16,745 bases of DNA from Coprinopsis marcescibilis (Eukaryota; Basidiomycota; Agaricomycetes; Agaricales; Psathyrellaceae): positions 1 through 16,745 of the forward strand of contig ML210552.1 of the NCBI GenBank assembly GCA_004369085.1, in the 5' to 3' direction. This document shows positions 9,760 to 16,745 of this stretch, in pieces. The position numbers and the translations under genes are program-made. Under the pieces are notes generated by a model, which saw nothing but the letters and a program-made list of their open reading frames with translations, was not told the origin of the DNA and searched no databases. How positions within the stretch are numbered: position 1 is the first letter of the stretch; each line of letters begins with the position of its first letter.

Positions 9760-10636
9760 TCAATCTTCGATGCGATTAGAAATGCGACTTGGAGGAAATC
9801 CAGTCACACTTCCTCCGTTCAGGACCAAAAGAAAGAAATCACCGCACATGCCTCGCGGTGAATCCCGATCCTCTAGTCTAAACGGCAAATGTGATTGGAG
9901 CTCGAGCCTGAGTACGTGACGCTGAGCAATGTCTGAGTTCTGTAACATGGGATCTGACGCACTTGCGGGACGGTGAGCTGTCTTAAAGTAATTCGGCACT
10001 GTAGCTATACTCACCAACTTCTGATGGGCGACGGTACAAATGACCAGGCTCCTCCAGGACACAAAGACATTGCGATCGATCGTGTCGGACAAGAAGCCAT
10101 TCGGTCCAGGCAATGAGGATGATGGATCATCCTGGAGGTTGACCAAGCATCCAAGGACTAACGTCGCCCACTGTTTCATGTGGAGTACGACCTGGATTCT
10201 TTCGATTCGCCAATGAGTACCTTGGCTGGGTGGTTCTTCATTTCGATGATTCCGGACCTGACAGGCAACACGAGCACCGAACACGGCGAATCTACCACGA
10301 GGTTGGATAGGAGGAGGTTGAGTTGGAGATAGCCCCACAAACGCGTCACGTCTGGCTCGGAAAGAGAAACCTGTGGTTCAAACGACAATGGTGCCACGTC
10401 CACCCACGTCCACGCGATACCAGTTCTCGGAATAAGACGGCTAGAGGATCTGAGAGTCAATATGACAAGTAACAGTGCATATACATACGCCTTGAAGAAA
10501 TAATTGGTCACAGGTATGGAGGAACATGGATGTCGGGAGAGAAATTGGCGAATTCGTGGATCGACCGTACCTTCGGACCGTTATCGAGGCCTCTCGATCG
10601 AACCCTGTACATCGCAGTTTCACAAACCAATTTCAT
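9760..10636 (-). other. Coding-like segments on the minus strand, gene structure unresolved
   Basis: Several segments read like protein but I could not join them into one consistent model. Near 10,520-10,380 the minus strand reads VTNYFFKAY, then a GTATAT donor and a CTAG acceptor in matching phase, then PSYSENWYRVDVGGRG. From about 10,370 to 10,010 a long frame contains SPTQPPPIQPRGRF, then WATLVLGCLVNLQ and VFVSWRSLVICTVAHQKL, followed by a GTGAGT donor. The frame that ends at the stop at 9760-9762 carries LELQSHLPFRLEDRD. No family was recognised. An ATG at 10636 is a possible but unproven start. It may be a hypothetical gene or a decaying one; chance frames cannot be excluded. Confidence 0.3.
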
Positions 10637-10757
10637 AACTCTCGCGTACTAACTAGACACGGTTGACACTGTTATTAGGGCATTTCGCTTCTTAAGCGGG
10701 TTATTACAATTTGCAAACATAGATACAGAAGGCAACTTGGGTCGGGGTAATTTACTA

Positions 10758-10940
10758 TCAACCTCCTCCGCATCCCCCACCACATCCACCACCACATCCA
10801 CCACCGCCCCCACCTCCACCACCTCCGTCTCCTCCTCCACCACCACCACCATCTCCCCCGCCGCCCCAACCACCGCCGCCGCCACCACAGCCTGAGGCGC
10901 CGCATCCTCCCGCGCTGCACCCCCCGCCACCACACTGCGC
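10758..10940 (-). repeat. Low-complexity GGN tract encoding the Gly/Cys tail of GRDP copy 1
   Basis: The plus strand is made mostly of CCA, CCC, CCG and CCT triplets and so encodes Gly on the minus strand, broken by GCA (Cys), ATC or GTC (Asp) and one CCA for Trp. The mixed glycine codons show that the tract is not a recent pure trinucleotide expansion. Such tracts are prone to length change and assembly error. Confidence 0.8.
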
Positions 10941-12776
10941 ATTCCCATTTCCACACGCCCCTTGATGAGACACAACTCCGGGATTGGCCACAACACACCC
11001 AACATAAACAGGTGCCGCATAGTATGGTACAGGATACAAGAACGCCCCACTATGCACATAAGGGTTGTTATAGGCGTCCCTATCCATAGCAGCTTCCCTC
11101 TTCCGCTTCTCCTCCCTTTCCTGCCTCCGTTTTAGTCTAGCCTGATGCTCAGTATATCGTTTCTGAGTTTCGGCAACTGCACGTGGATTGCATGGGATAA
11201 AGTGGACACCGTTGTGCTCGCTGGCGTGGGTCGCCGTGTAACAATCTGGCCGATCCATAGGTGCGAAGATGGAGGGTGTGCTTTCGAGAGGTTTCTTGGT
11301 CGATAAGAATCGAGACAGCCGTTGTCCAATGGTGTTCCCAGGTAGTGGACAGCCACAATAAGTGTACTGGATCTTGAATCTGTCTTGCCATGCTCTGCAC
11401 GTTAAATCGAACCCGTTGGATAGCTTGAATCCATCGACCTTATCGTCGTGGTCGATGAACCTGGAGACGTATAGCATGCAGTCTCCTTGGTATTTGTCAG
11501 CGCAGAGCTGGTGGGTGTGCCATACCAAGTCGATATCCAGTGTGGGGACGAAGAAATTGACAGGGGAAGATTGAAGGAGGTCCAGAAACGCGTGATAACG
11601 TGCGATGGCATGGTGCAAAGCGGCTTCGTCCTGCGGGGCGTCGAAATATCCCGGTTTCGTCCACCCAAAGTCGGCCATCTTGTCCACGAAACTACCTTGT
11701 CGCATGACAGCTCCCGCTAGTTCGACGGAATAAACCATCGGATCCAAGTGTGCACTCATGATCCTTCCGAGCAATTTCTTTGCGAATGGTGCCAAAAGAG
11801 CTCGGAGCTTTGGGAGGGAATTGTCGCATTCAATAAGGATGTTGCGGCATTCTTGCTCGTCGAATGCAGGAGTAGCACTGATACCGACTGTCACAATATT
11901 TGACCACCTCGCTGCCTTCTTGATGACTCCCGACTTGATAGCCGTACTCGCCGTTTGAGTTGCCTTCTTGAAATCGGTGAAGAATGTGCCTGGAAGATAA
12001 GAATCTGGAGCTTCGCCACGTCGTGCGATGTTCTCTGCCAATTTGCGCGCTGCCAACATTTGCTTGTCGATTTTCAAGCCGCATGAACATTTCGCGCTGA
12101 ATTTGGCTTGAAAATAGCCTTCACCGCCCGGCTTCATGAATGGAGCTTCAACAAGGCTTCGACATGTGGGACAAGATATGAACTTGTTGACGATAATAGG
12201 GGCGGACTCGCGAGGATCAAATGGCAGTAGCAGTCGTCCCTTGAAGAGCTCGACTCGACGCGTTGATGGTGGTGCTGAGAGGATTTCCGGTAAACGATCG
12301 AGAGAGGCAGCGAGCTTTCGGCCAATCGAGTGGAGAGGTCCGAGGATTGGCTCTAGCCTCTGGCCGTCTTCTGCGTACCATCGGGGGTTGAGCATGTAGG
12401 AATGCCAGACCATGAGGACGTCGGTGGGAGGCAGTACGTCCTCAATCGCAATCGAGTCGTCCGTTTGCTTCAAAGCTCGAACCCATCGGTCGAACCTTTC
12501 CACCGCCATATGGACAAACCACGTCCATCGTTTCTCGCCGTTGAATGGCATGTTGAGAATGTTGCGCGGCCATGCTTGTACGTCCTTCTCGAGCTCTGCA
12601 AAGGCATTGAGCAATGCGAGGTGTCCTTTGATTTGGGGGACAGTGACAAGGAGGCCCTCTGTTTGCACACCCCCGATCACGAATTTGGTTGGAAAGGTGT
12701 AGGTTGGCAACGCTCCCTCCCCATTAGTCGCTGGACCTGAGGGCGGCTGAGCTGTATAGCTGGGTGGAACATCCAT
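10758..12776 (-). CDS. GRDP-like (DUF1399) glycine-rich domain protein, copy 1
   Basis: A 672-aa intronless member of the glycine-rich domain-containing protein family (PF07173 type); plant members affect stress and auxin responses, but the biochemical role is unknown. The first ATG (12776) was chosen; the frame is open upstream to 12896 without another ATG. The N-terminal half has PPTDVLMVWHSYMLNPRWY (118-134), the C-terminal half has TLDIDLVWHTHQL (412-424) and FIDHDDKVDG, then YCGCPLPG (473-480), all hallmarks of the family. Between them a cysteine module has CPTC (202-205) and CSC (230-232). A charged stretch (about 546-567, RRQEREEKRKREAAMDRD) leads to HSGAFLYPVPYYAAP and a Gly/Cys tail (606-672). 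In the tail Cys occurs every five residues at 615, 620, 625 and 630, then every four at 661, 665 and 669. There is no signal peptide after this start. It lies directly downstream of a paralog on the same strand. Confidence 0.9.
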   Translation of the reverse strand: MDVPPSYTAQPPSGPATNGEGALPTYTFPTKFVIGGVQTEGLLVTVPQIKGHLALLNAFAELEKDVQAWPRNILNMPFNGEKRWTWFVHMAVERFDRWVRALKQTDDSIAIEDVLPPTDVLMVWHSYMLNPRWYAEDGQRLEPILGPLHSIGRKLAASLDRLPEILSAPPSTRRVELFKGRLLLPFDPRESAPIIVNKFISCPTCRSLVEAPFMKPGGEGYFQAKFSAKCSCGLKIDKQMLAARKLAENIARRGEAPDSYLPGTFFTDFKKATQTASTAIKSGVIKKAARWSNIVTVGISATPAFDEQECRNILIECDNSLPKLRALLAPFAKKLLGRIMSAHLDPMVYSVELAGAVMRQGSFVDKMADFGWTKPGYFDAPQDEAALHHAIARYHAFLDLLQSSPVNFFVPTLDIDLVWHTHQLCADKYQGDCMLYVSRFIDHDDKVDGFKLSNGFDLTCRAWQDRFKIQYTYCGCPLPGNTIGQRLSRFLSTKKPLESTPSIFAPMDRPDCYTATHASEHNGVHFIPCNPRAVAETQKRYTEHQARLKRRQEREEKRKREAAMDRDAYNNPYVHSGAFLYPVPYYAAPVYVGCVVANPGVVSHQGACGNGNAQCGGGGCSAGGCGASGCGGGGGGWGGGGDGGGGGGGDGGGGGGGGGGCGGGCGGGCGGG

Positions 12777-13470
12777 GAAGTGAGGTGGATAGTCGGGGGA
12801 TGAACGAGGATGAAGTCGTACACGTTTAACACAGAATACTGATACGAATACCGCAGCAGCACAGCCAGCCCAACTCCGCAAAAGATCAAGCTTCAAGCCT
12901 CACTGTACCATAAAAGGGACCGTGACCGTTGTCGGAGCTCATGCTGTCGCGTCGTTTACTGCTTAAACAGCTTGAACAGCTTGAACCTGGGGTCGCTTGC
13001 TGATTCCGAAGGTGTTGCCGGTGTCAATATAATGGAAGAAAAATGCAAAGGTTGCTTGAACAGGCTCGAAGTTGTGTCCCGACTCTCTAGAGCTATGAGA
13101 TCTGAGAGACAATCAAGTTGCCAGAACCCCGGAAACCAAATTCCAATGGCCCTGATCTCAAGCACAGACAAATATACAAAAGTCTTGGCAGCAGCGGTCT
13201 TAGGGGAGTCTGTCGAAGTCCCTACAGCAAGAGACAAAGCATTCATAAAGATTTACAGATACTACCACAGTGTCCGAGACACATTGCTGGTACCTAAGAG
13301 CCTTTATTAATTAGGAACAAAGTGCTACCATTCGCTCAGGCAGACTGTTAAATCAAAGGCTCCAGGAGTCATCCATGAGACAAACTTGAAGTCAAGGGAA
13401 GCATAGGGAGAAGAACAAATCGGAAGAACGAAGAACGTTAATAGACCAAAAGGAGAGAATGCCTCGGCGT
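12777..13470. other. Spacer between the two GRDP paralogs
   Basis: About 690 nt separate the stop of the upstream copy (13471) from the start of the downstream copy (12776). Two overlapping ORFs (12972-13310 plus and 12956-13246 minus) occupy the middle; neither has a recognisable domain or splice-supported extension. A tandem CAGCTTGAA repeat lies near 12968-12985. The spacer should hold the 3' UTR of copy 2 and the promoter of copy 1, though I see no clear TATA box for copy 1. Confidence 0.45.
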
Positions 13471-15879
13471 CTAGTAATCACCGCCACCGCATCCTCCTCC
13501 GCCTCCTCCTCCCCCACCGCCGCCGCCGCCGCCTCCCCCGCCTCCACATGCACCGAATCCGCCTCCCCCGCACCCAGAGTGGCCACCAGAGTAGCCACCA
13601 GAGTAGTAGCCTCCACTCCCAGAGTAACCCCCACTGTCATAATACCTTTTAGACGAATAGCTGTTGTAAGCAGTAGAGGGAGTAGTTCGAGGAACCTTTG
13701 GTTTAGCGCTCCCAGCCCCACTGGTAGTGGTAGTGGCGCCTTTCCCAGTTAGAGTTCCAGGCTGAGCTTTGTCTCCACCTCTAGCAGCTACAGCAGCACC
13801 CACATCGGATTTCTCGCGGCCAACCGCAGCACCAAGCACCGTTCCGGGATTAACAGGGACGTCGCTTGAAGTAGTACCCTTCTTTTCCGTAAGAAGAGCA
13901 CTGACTTGAGCATCGGTCAAGTTTCCCCAACAAGTGGATGCAACAGTGGACGTAGCAACCTTGCTTGCACTTCCACCAGGCGCCCCCTTACTAGAAGCAC
14001 CAGCGCCGCCAGATACTCCAACATCTTGGATTCCCCCACGTCGGCTTGTCCTTCGAAACAAAGACCCCAAGTTTCCAATGCGCGAACGCGCTGGGTTACT
14101 ACTCCCGACGCTCTCGCAACCTCCCCCTGCACACTGCGCATTCGAATTCCCGCATGCACCCCGATGATCCACTTCCACAGGGTCAGTCACGACACACAGA
14201 GCCTCAAGACGCCCGGGACGCAGCCCATACGGAATAGGATAGAGAAACGCTTGTGCGTGTCCAGAGGGCTGGGAGGTACGCTCGCGTTTATCCGTCTGAT
14301 CCGTTTCGTGGTTACGATAGAGTCTCCGCAAAGCAGCGGCAACGGTTTGATTGCGAGGAGTGAACAGGACGCCATTGTGGTCGCTCGCATGGGTGGCGTT
14401 TACGCTGTCCGAACGGTTCGGCGGCGGAAGCGTCGAGGGAGAAAAGGCCGTACGCCGGAGTTTCAAGGGAAAAAGGTGAGCTAAGCGCTGTCCAATACTG
14501 CTTCCAGGAACGGGGCAGCCACAGTAGGAATAAGGAACCTTGAAGCGAGCTTGCCATGCTGCACCAGTACCGTCAAACCCATCTGACAGCTTGCTCCCAT
14601 CCACTTTATCGTCATGGTCTATGAACCTCCCAACATACATCTGGCAGTCGGACTCGTACTGCGTGGCGCACAACTGGTGGGTATGCCAAACCAGGTCAAT
14701 GTCGAGGGTTGGAACTAGAAACTGTTTGGGTAGGGATGAGAGGAGGTCCAAGAATGCGTGGTATCGCGCAACGGCATGCTGCAGTGCAACCTCATCTTTG
14801 GGATCGTCGAAATAACCAGGCAACATCCACCGTAAGCCAACCATCTTTTCCACAAAGGTACCCTGACGAATCACCGCTCCAGCCAGCTCCACAGAGTACG
14901 GCAAGGGCTCGAGGTGAGCACTCATGATTCGATCCAAGAGGTTCCCAGCATGAGGCGCGATGAGTGCCCTCAGCCCGGCAAGGGAATATTGGTTATCATC
15001 GAGGATCCATTGGGAGCTGGTTGTCGAGTGTTGGGCTAATGTAGCCCTCGTGTACTTGTTGACCTCTCGCTTGATACGGGTGCTGATGCTCCTGGTGGAT
15101 TCTGGAGATTCTGTGAAATAGGTTCCAGGAAGGTACGCCTCGGGCCCATCGCCAGTTCGAACGAGTGTCTCAACAAGTTTCTTCGCCGACAATGCCTCCT
15201 TGGTGACAAAGCTGCGTGAGCATGATGAACAACTGGCGGTTGAACCAAGCTGGAAGTAACCCTGCGCAGCGGACGACATGAAAGGAACATTGATGATGCG
15301 GGCGCATGCAGGGCAAGCTATGTTCTTGCCGGGAGTGGCATGTGCGTATTCGAGAGGCTTGAAAGGAAGAGAAGTTCTGTCCTCGAATGCGCGAACTCTG
15401 GATGGGGAGGGTGGTGCCCCAAGGATGGAGGATAAACGATCAAATGATCGCGAGAGGTTCTCCCCGATGGCGCGGAGAGGTGCAAGGATAAGAAGTCTTT
15501 GGCCATCCTCGTGGTACCAACGTGGGTTCAGCATATACGCATGCCAAACCATGAGAACATCAGTTGGAGGCAAGATCTCGTCGATTAGGGTCAGAGAGTT
15601 GCGCTGTTCCAACGTAGTGACCCAGCGATCGAACCTCTCGACGGCCAATTTGACAAACCAGGACCATCGCTTGTCGGTTTCGAAAGGCATGTTAGGGATG
15701 TCCTCAGCGCATGCCTTCACTTCCTCCTTTAACGCAGAGAAGGCATTCAGCAGCGCGAGGTGCCCCTTAACCTGAGGGATGGTAACGAGAAGATGTTCCG
15801 TTGTTCTTCCACCGACAACGAAGCTGGAGGGAAAGCTGGAGGCTGGTGACAACGGAGATGTGTTTCGCAAATCGGCCAT
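13471..15879 (-). CDS. GRDP-like (DUF1399) glycine-rich domain protein, copy 2
   Basis: An 802-aa intronless paralog of the neighbouring gene. The first ATG (15879) was chosen; a TATA box lies about 60 nt upstream. It shares FVVGG, KGHLALLNAF (38-47), RWSWFVKLAVERFDRWV (71-87), PPTDVLMVWHAYMLNPRWY (104-122), VPTLDIDLVWHTHQL (389-403), FIDHDDKVDG (419-428) and YCGCPVPG (452-459) with copy 1. In a 54-residue aligned stretch near the N-terminus I count 34 identities. The middle cysteine module is CPAC (189-192) and CSSC (217-220). Unlike copy 1, it has an inserted Ser/Thr/Ala-rich linker of about 155 residues (590-745), then Tyr/Gly/Ser-rich repeats (GGYSGSGGYYSGGYSGG) and a run of about 18 Gly between two Cys before the end CGGGDY. 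The role is unknown; a tail-mediated interaction or wall-associated function is only conjecture. The frame is intact. Confidence 0.9.
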   Translation of the reverse strand: MADLRNTSPLSPASSFPSSFVVGGRTTEHLLVTIPQVKGHLALLNAFSALKEEVKACAEDIPNMPFETDKRWSWFVKLAVERFDRWVTTLEQRNSLTLIDEILPPTDVLMVWHAYMLNPRWYHEDGQRLLILAPLRAIGENLSRSFDRLSSILGAPPSPSRVRAFEDRTSLPFKPLEYAHATPGKNIACPACARIINVPFMSSAAQGYFQLGSTASCSSCSRSFVTKEALSAKKLVETLVRTGDGPEAYLPGTYFTESPESTRSISTRIKREVNKYTRATLAQHSTTSSQWILDDNQYSLAGLRALIAPHAGNLLDRIMSAHLEPLPYSVELAGAVIRQGTFVEKMVGLRWMLPGYFDDPKDEVALQHAVARYHAFLDLLSSLPKQFLVPTLDIDLVWHTHQLCATQYESDCQMYVGRFIDHDDKVDGSKLSDGFDGTGAAWQARFKVPYSYCGCPVPGSSIGQRLAHLFPLKLRRTAFSPSTLPPPNRSDSVNATHASDHNGVLFTPRNQTVAAALRRLYRNHETDQTDKRERTSQPSGHAQAFLYPIPYGLRPGRLEALCVVTDPVEVDHRGACGNSNAQCAGGGCESVGSSNPARSRIGNLGSLFRRTSRRGGIQDVGVSGGAGASSKGAPGGSASKVATSTVASTCWGNLTDAQVSALLTEKKGTTSSDVPVNPGTVLGAAVGREKSDVGAAVAARGGDKAQPGTLTGKGATTTTSGAGSAKPKVPRTTPSTAYNSYSSKRYYDSGGYSGSGGYYSGGYSGGHSGCGGGGFGACGGGGGGGGGGGGGGGGGGCGGGDY
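13480..13640 (-). repeat. Low-complexity tract encoding the Gly/Tyr-rich tail of GRDP copy 2
   Basis: The plus strand holds CCG, CCT and CCA runs around 13490-13545 (the poly-Gly run), then repeated ...CCACCAGAGTAG... units at 13582-13608, which encode Tyr-Ser-Gly-Gly on the minus strand. The repeat units explain the YSGG periodicity of the tail. Confidence 0.75.
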
Positions 15880-15940
15880 AACTGAAAGTTGAGCGGCTGA
15901 GCCTTGACTGGATTCTAGAAGCCTGTTAGGGGCGTTATTG

Positions 15941-15946
15941 TATATA
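15941..15946 (-). promoter_or_regulatory. TATA box of GRDP copy 2
   Basis: TATATA (within minus-strand GTATATACAAT) lies 62 nt upstream of the ATG at 15879, a reasonable distance for a short leader. It also supports rejecting the longer upstream frame, since the element would otherwise sit inside the coding region. Confidence 0.5.
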
Positions 15947-16104
15947 CATACAAGGCATAGACTAAAAGTGGGCCAAGTCAATCACAGGATAGGTCACCAG
16001 GTGCCATTAATGGGCCAGATAGAAGGCGCCTAAGCCTTAACTTGATAACGATTATTGTCAACTTCGCCCAGATTTCATATCAATTCAGGGGATTCCATAC
16101 TCAC

Positions 16105-16293
16105 CTGGGCCGGAGCGTTCCGATTGTAAAGGGGTTCTGTACCCATGAGTCCTACACCATTAAGAGCAAACGCAACACCACTCATGCCATGTCGAAATGA
16201 AGAGCTGGACGGCGTTGAGTCGGTCTCGGTCGACCATGATTCATGAAATAAGGAACCGGTGCAAGTGGGGCCCCTGAGCGGGGCCAGATCCAT
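16105..16293 (-). CDS. Possible first exon of an unrecognised gene
   Basis: An ATG at 16293 opens 63 codons ending exactly at a consensus donor, CAG followed by GTGAGT. The segment is Ser/Thr-rich (ETDSTPSSSSFRHG), then more hydrophobic (MSGVAFALNGVGLMG). A possible acceptor at about 16030 would add only 11 codons (APSIWPINGTW) before a stop, giving a 74-aa protein. It cannot be spliced in phase into GRDP copy 2 next to it. No family is recognised; a chance frame beside a good donor is possible. Confidence 0.28.
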
Positions 16294-16595
16294 ATGAAGA
16301 CCGAGTCCGTCTTAAAGGACAAAGATGACTTGATGTGAAGCAATCGTAAGTCATGCACATAATGAGGGGTCCCTGTCCTAGGGCTGAACTGTGACTCGTG
16401 AGCAACCTTGGGATCCTACGATGACGCTTTCCCTGCGACCAATCTCGCCATAAGCCTTGACACCAACGGTGTCACGGTTCTTTCCTCTGTTTTTGTCGTG
16501 TAATCCTCCTAATGCTTACGACCAATAAGACTCCAATTCATCGTTTCAGAATGTTTCGGATTCCTTGAGGGTCCTGTATCAGTTTTCTTCGCGAT
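16294..16595. other. Short intergenic stretch, nothing recognised
   Basis: I see no ORF above 60 codons, no clear promoter element and no repeat in this 302-nt stretch. Confidence 0.4.
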
Positions 16596-16733
16596 TCAGT
16601 TCACTGTTCTGTCTGATAATGATGCCTGGGGAGAGATTGGTTTCGGCAATGGTTCGAGTTCATGTTGAAAGCCAGAGAGCGCAGCTAATGCGCAGGCAAG
16701 CAGGAGGCCAATGTATACGACTGGGTAGGACAT
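16596..16733 (-). CDS. Short ORF with a signal-peptide-like N-terminus
   Basis: An ATG at 16733 opens a 45-codon frame. It begins MSYPVVYIGLLLACALAALS, a hydrophobic stretch with small residues at its end that looks like a signal peptide or a single membrane anchor. The remainder is polar and Pro-rich (ELEPLPKPISPQ). It may be a small secreted protein, or the first exon of a longer gene: a GTGAAC donor-like site lies just before the stop. The frame is also open to the window edge upstream, so the true start could lie outside. No cysteine pairs of the kind usual in fungal effectors are seen. Confidence 0.35.
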   Translation of the reverse strand: MSYPVVYIGLLLACALAALSGFQHELEPLPKPISPQASLSDRTVN

Positions 16734-16745
16734 ATTTACCTTGTA

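Noticed and set aside
10649..11059. Minus-strand ORFs rich in Trp/Arg or Val/Glu overlapping the Gly tail of GRDP copy 1
   Set aside because: They are out-of-frame readings of the GGN tract, which codes for Gly in the real frame.
12777..12896. Upstream extension of GRDP copy 1 to 12896
   Set aside because: The frame is open but the first codon is TTG and no ATG occurs before 12776.
12961..12990. Tandem CAGCTTGAA repeat in the GRDP spacer
   Set aside because: Only about two copies are present; too short to call a satellite or a regulatory array.
13459..14484. Plus-strand ORFs rich in Ala, Ser and Pro opposite the end of GRDP copy 2
   Set aside because: They are antisense shadows of a low-complexity coding tract, with no domain of their own.
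15880..15981. Upstream extension of GRDP copy 2 to 15981
   Set aside because: The frame starts with TTG, has no ATG before 15879 and would place the TATA element inside the coding region.

Overview
The window reads as nuclear DNA of a filamentous basidiomycete, probably an Agaricomycete. The genes are cut by many short GT-AG introns (about 44 to 91 nt) with CTNAC-like branch points. One gene belongs to DUF6533, a membrane-protein family known almost only from basidiomycetes. There are no operons, ribosome binding sites, CRISPR arrays, insertion sequences or convincing tRNAs.

Layout, left to right. (1) 1-459, minus: 5' end of an unrecognised gene that runs off the left edge, with a TATA box at 668-675. 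(2) 1638-4311, minus: a complete nine-exon gene of about 760 aa for a WD40 protein that looks like the Tfc6/Sfc6/GTF3C2 subunit of RNA polymerase III factor TFIIIC. (3) 4312-5682: long divergent intergenic region ending in a pyrimidine-rich leader. (4) 5683-7299, plus: a complete thirteen-exon DUF6533 membrane protein of 305 aa, with a 10-nt microexon and one GC-AG intron. (5) 7708-10636: weakly supported models, namely a small acidic protein (minus), a possible F-box-like fragment (plus), and a cluster of coding-like segments (minus). (6) 10758-12776 and 13471-15879, both minus: a tandem pair of intronless GRDP (DUF1399) paralogs of 672 and 802 aa with glycine/cysteine-rich tails. (7) 16105-16733, minus: a possible first exon, and a short ORF with a signal-peptide-like N-terminus.

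The genes do not form an obvious pathway. The TFIIIC subunit is housekeeping and the DUF6533 protein is an orphan membrane protein. The most distinctive element is the GRDP pair. It shares two WHxx(x) histidine motifs, a cysteine-pair module between them, and a conserved GACGNxNAQCxGGGC sequence just before divergent Gly/Cys tails. I see no defence or mobile system here. All exon models were made by eye from reading frame and splice signals, without transcript data or database searches.
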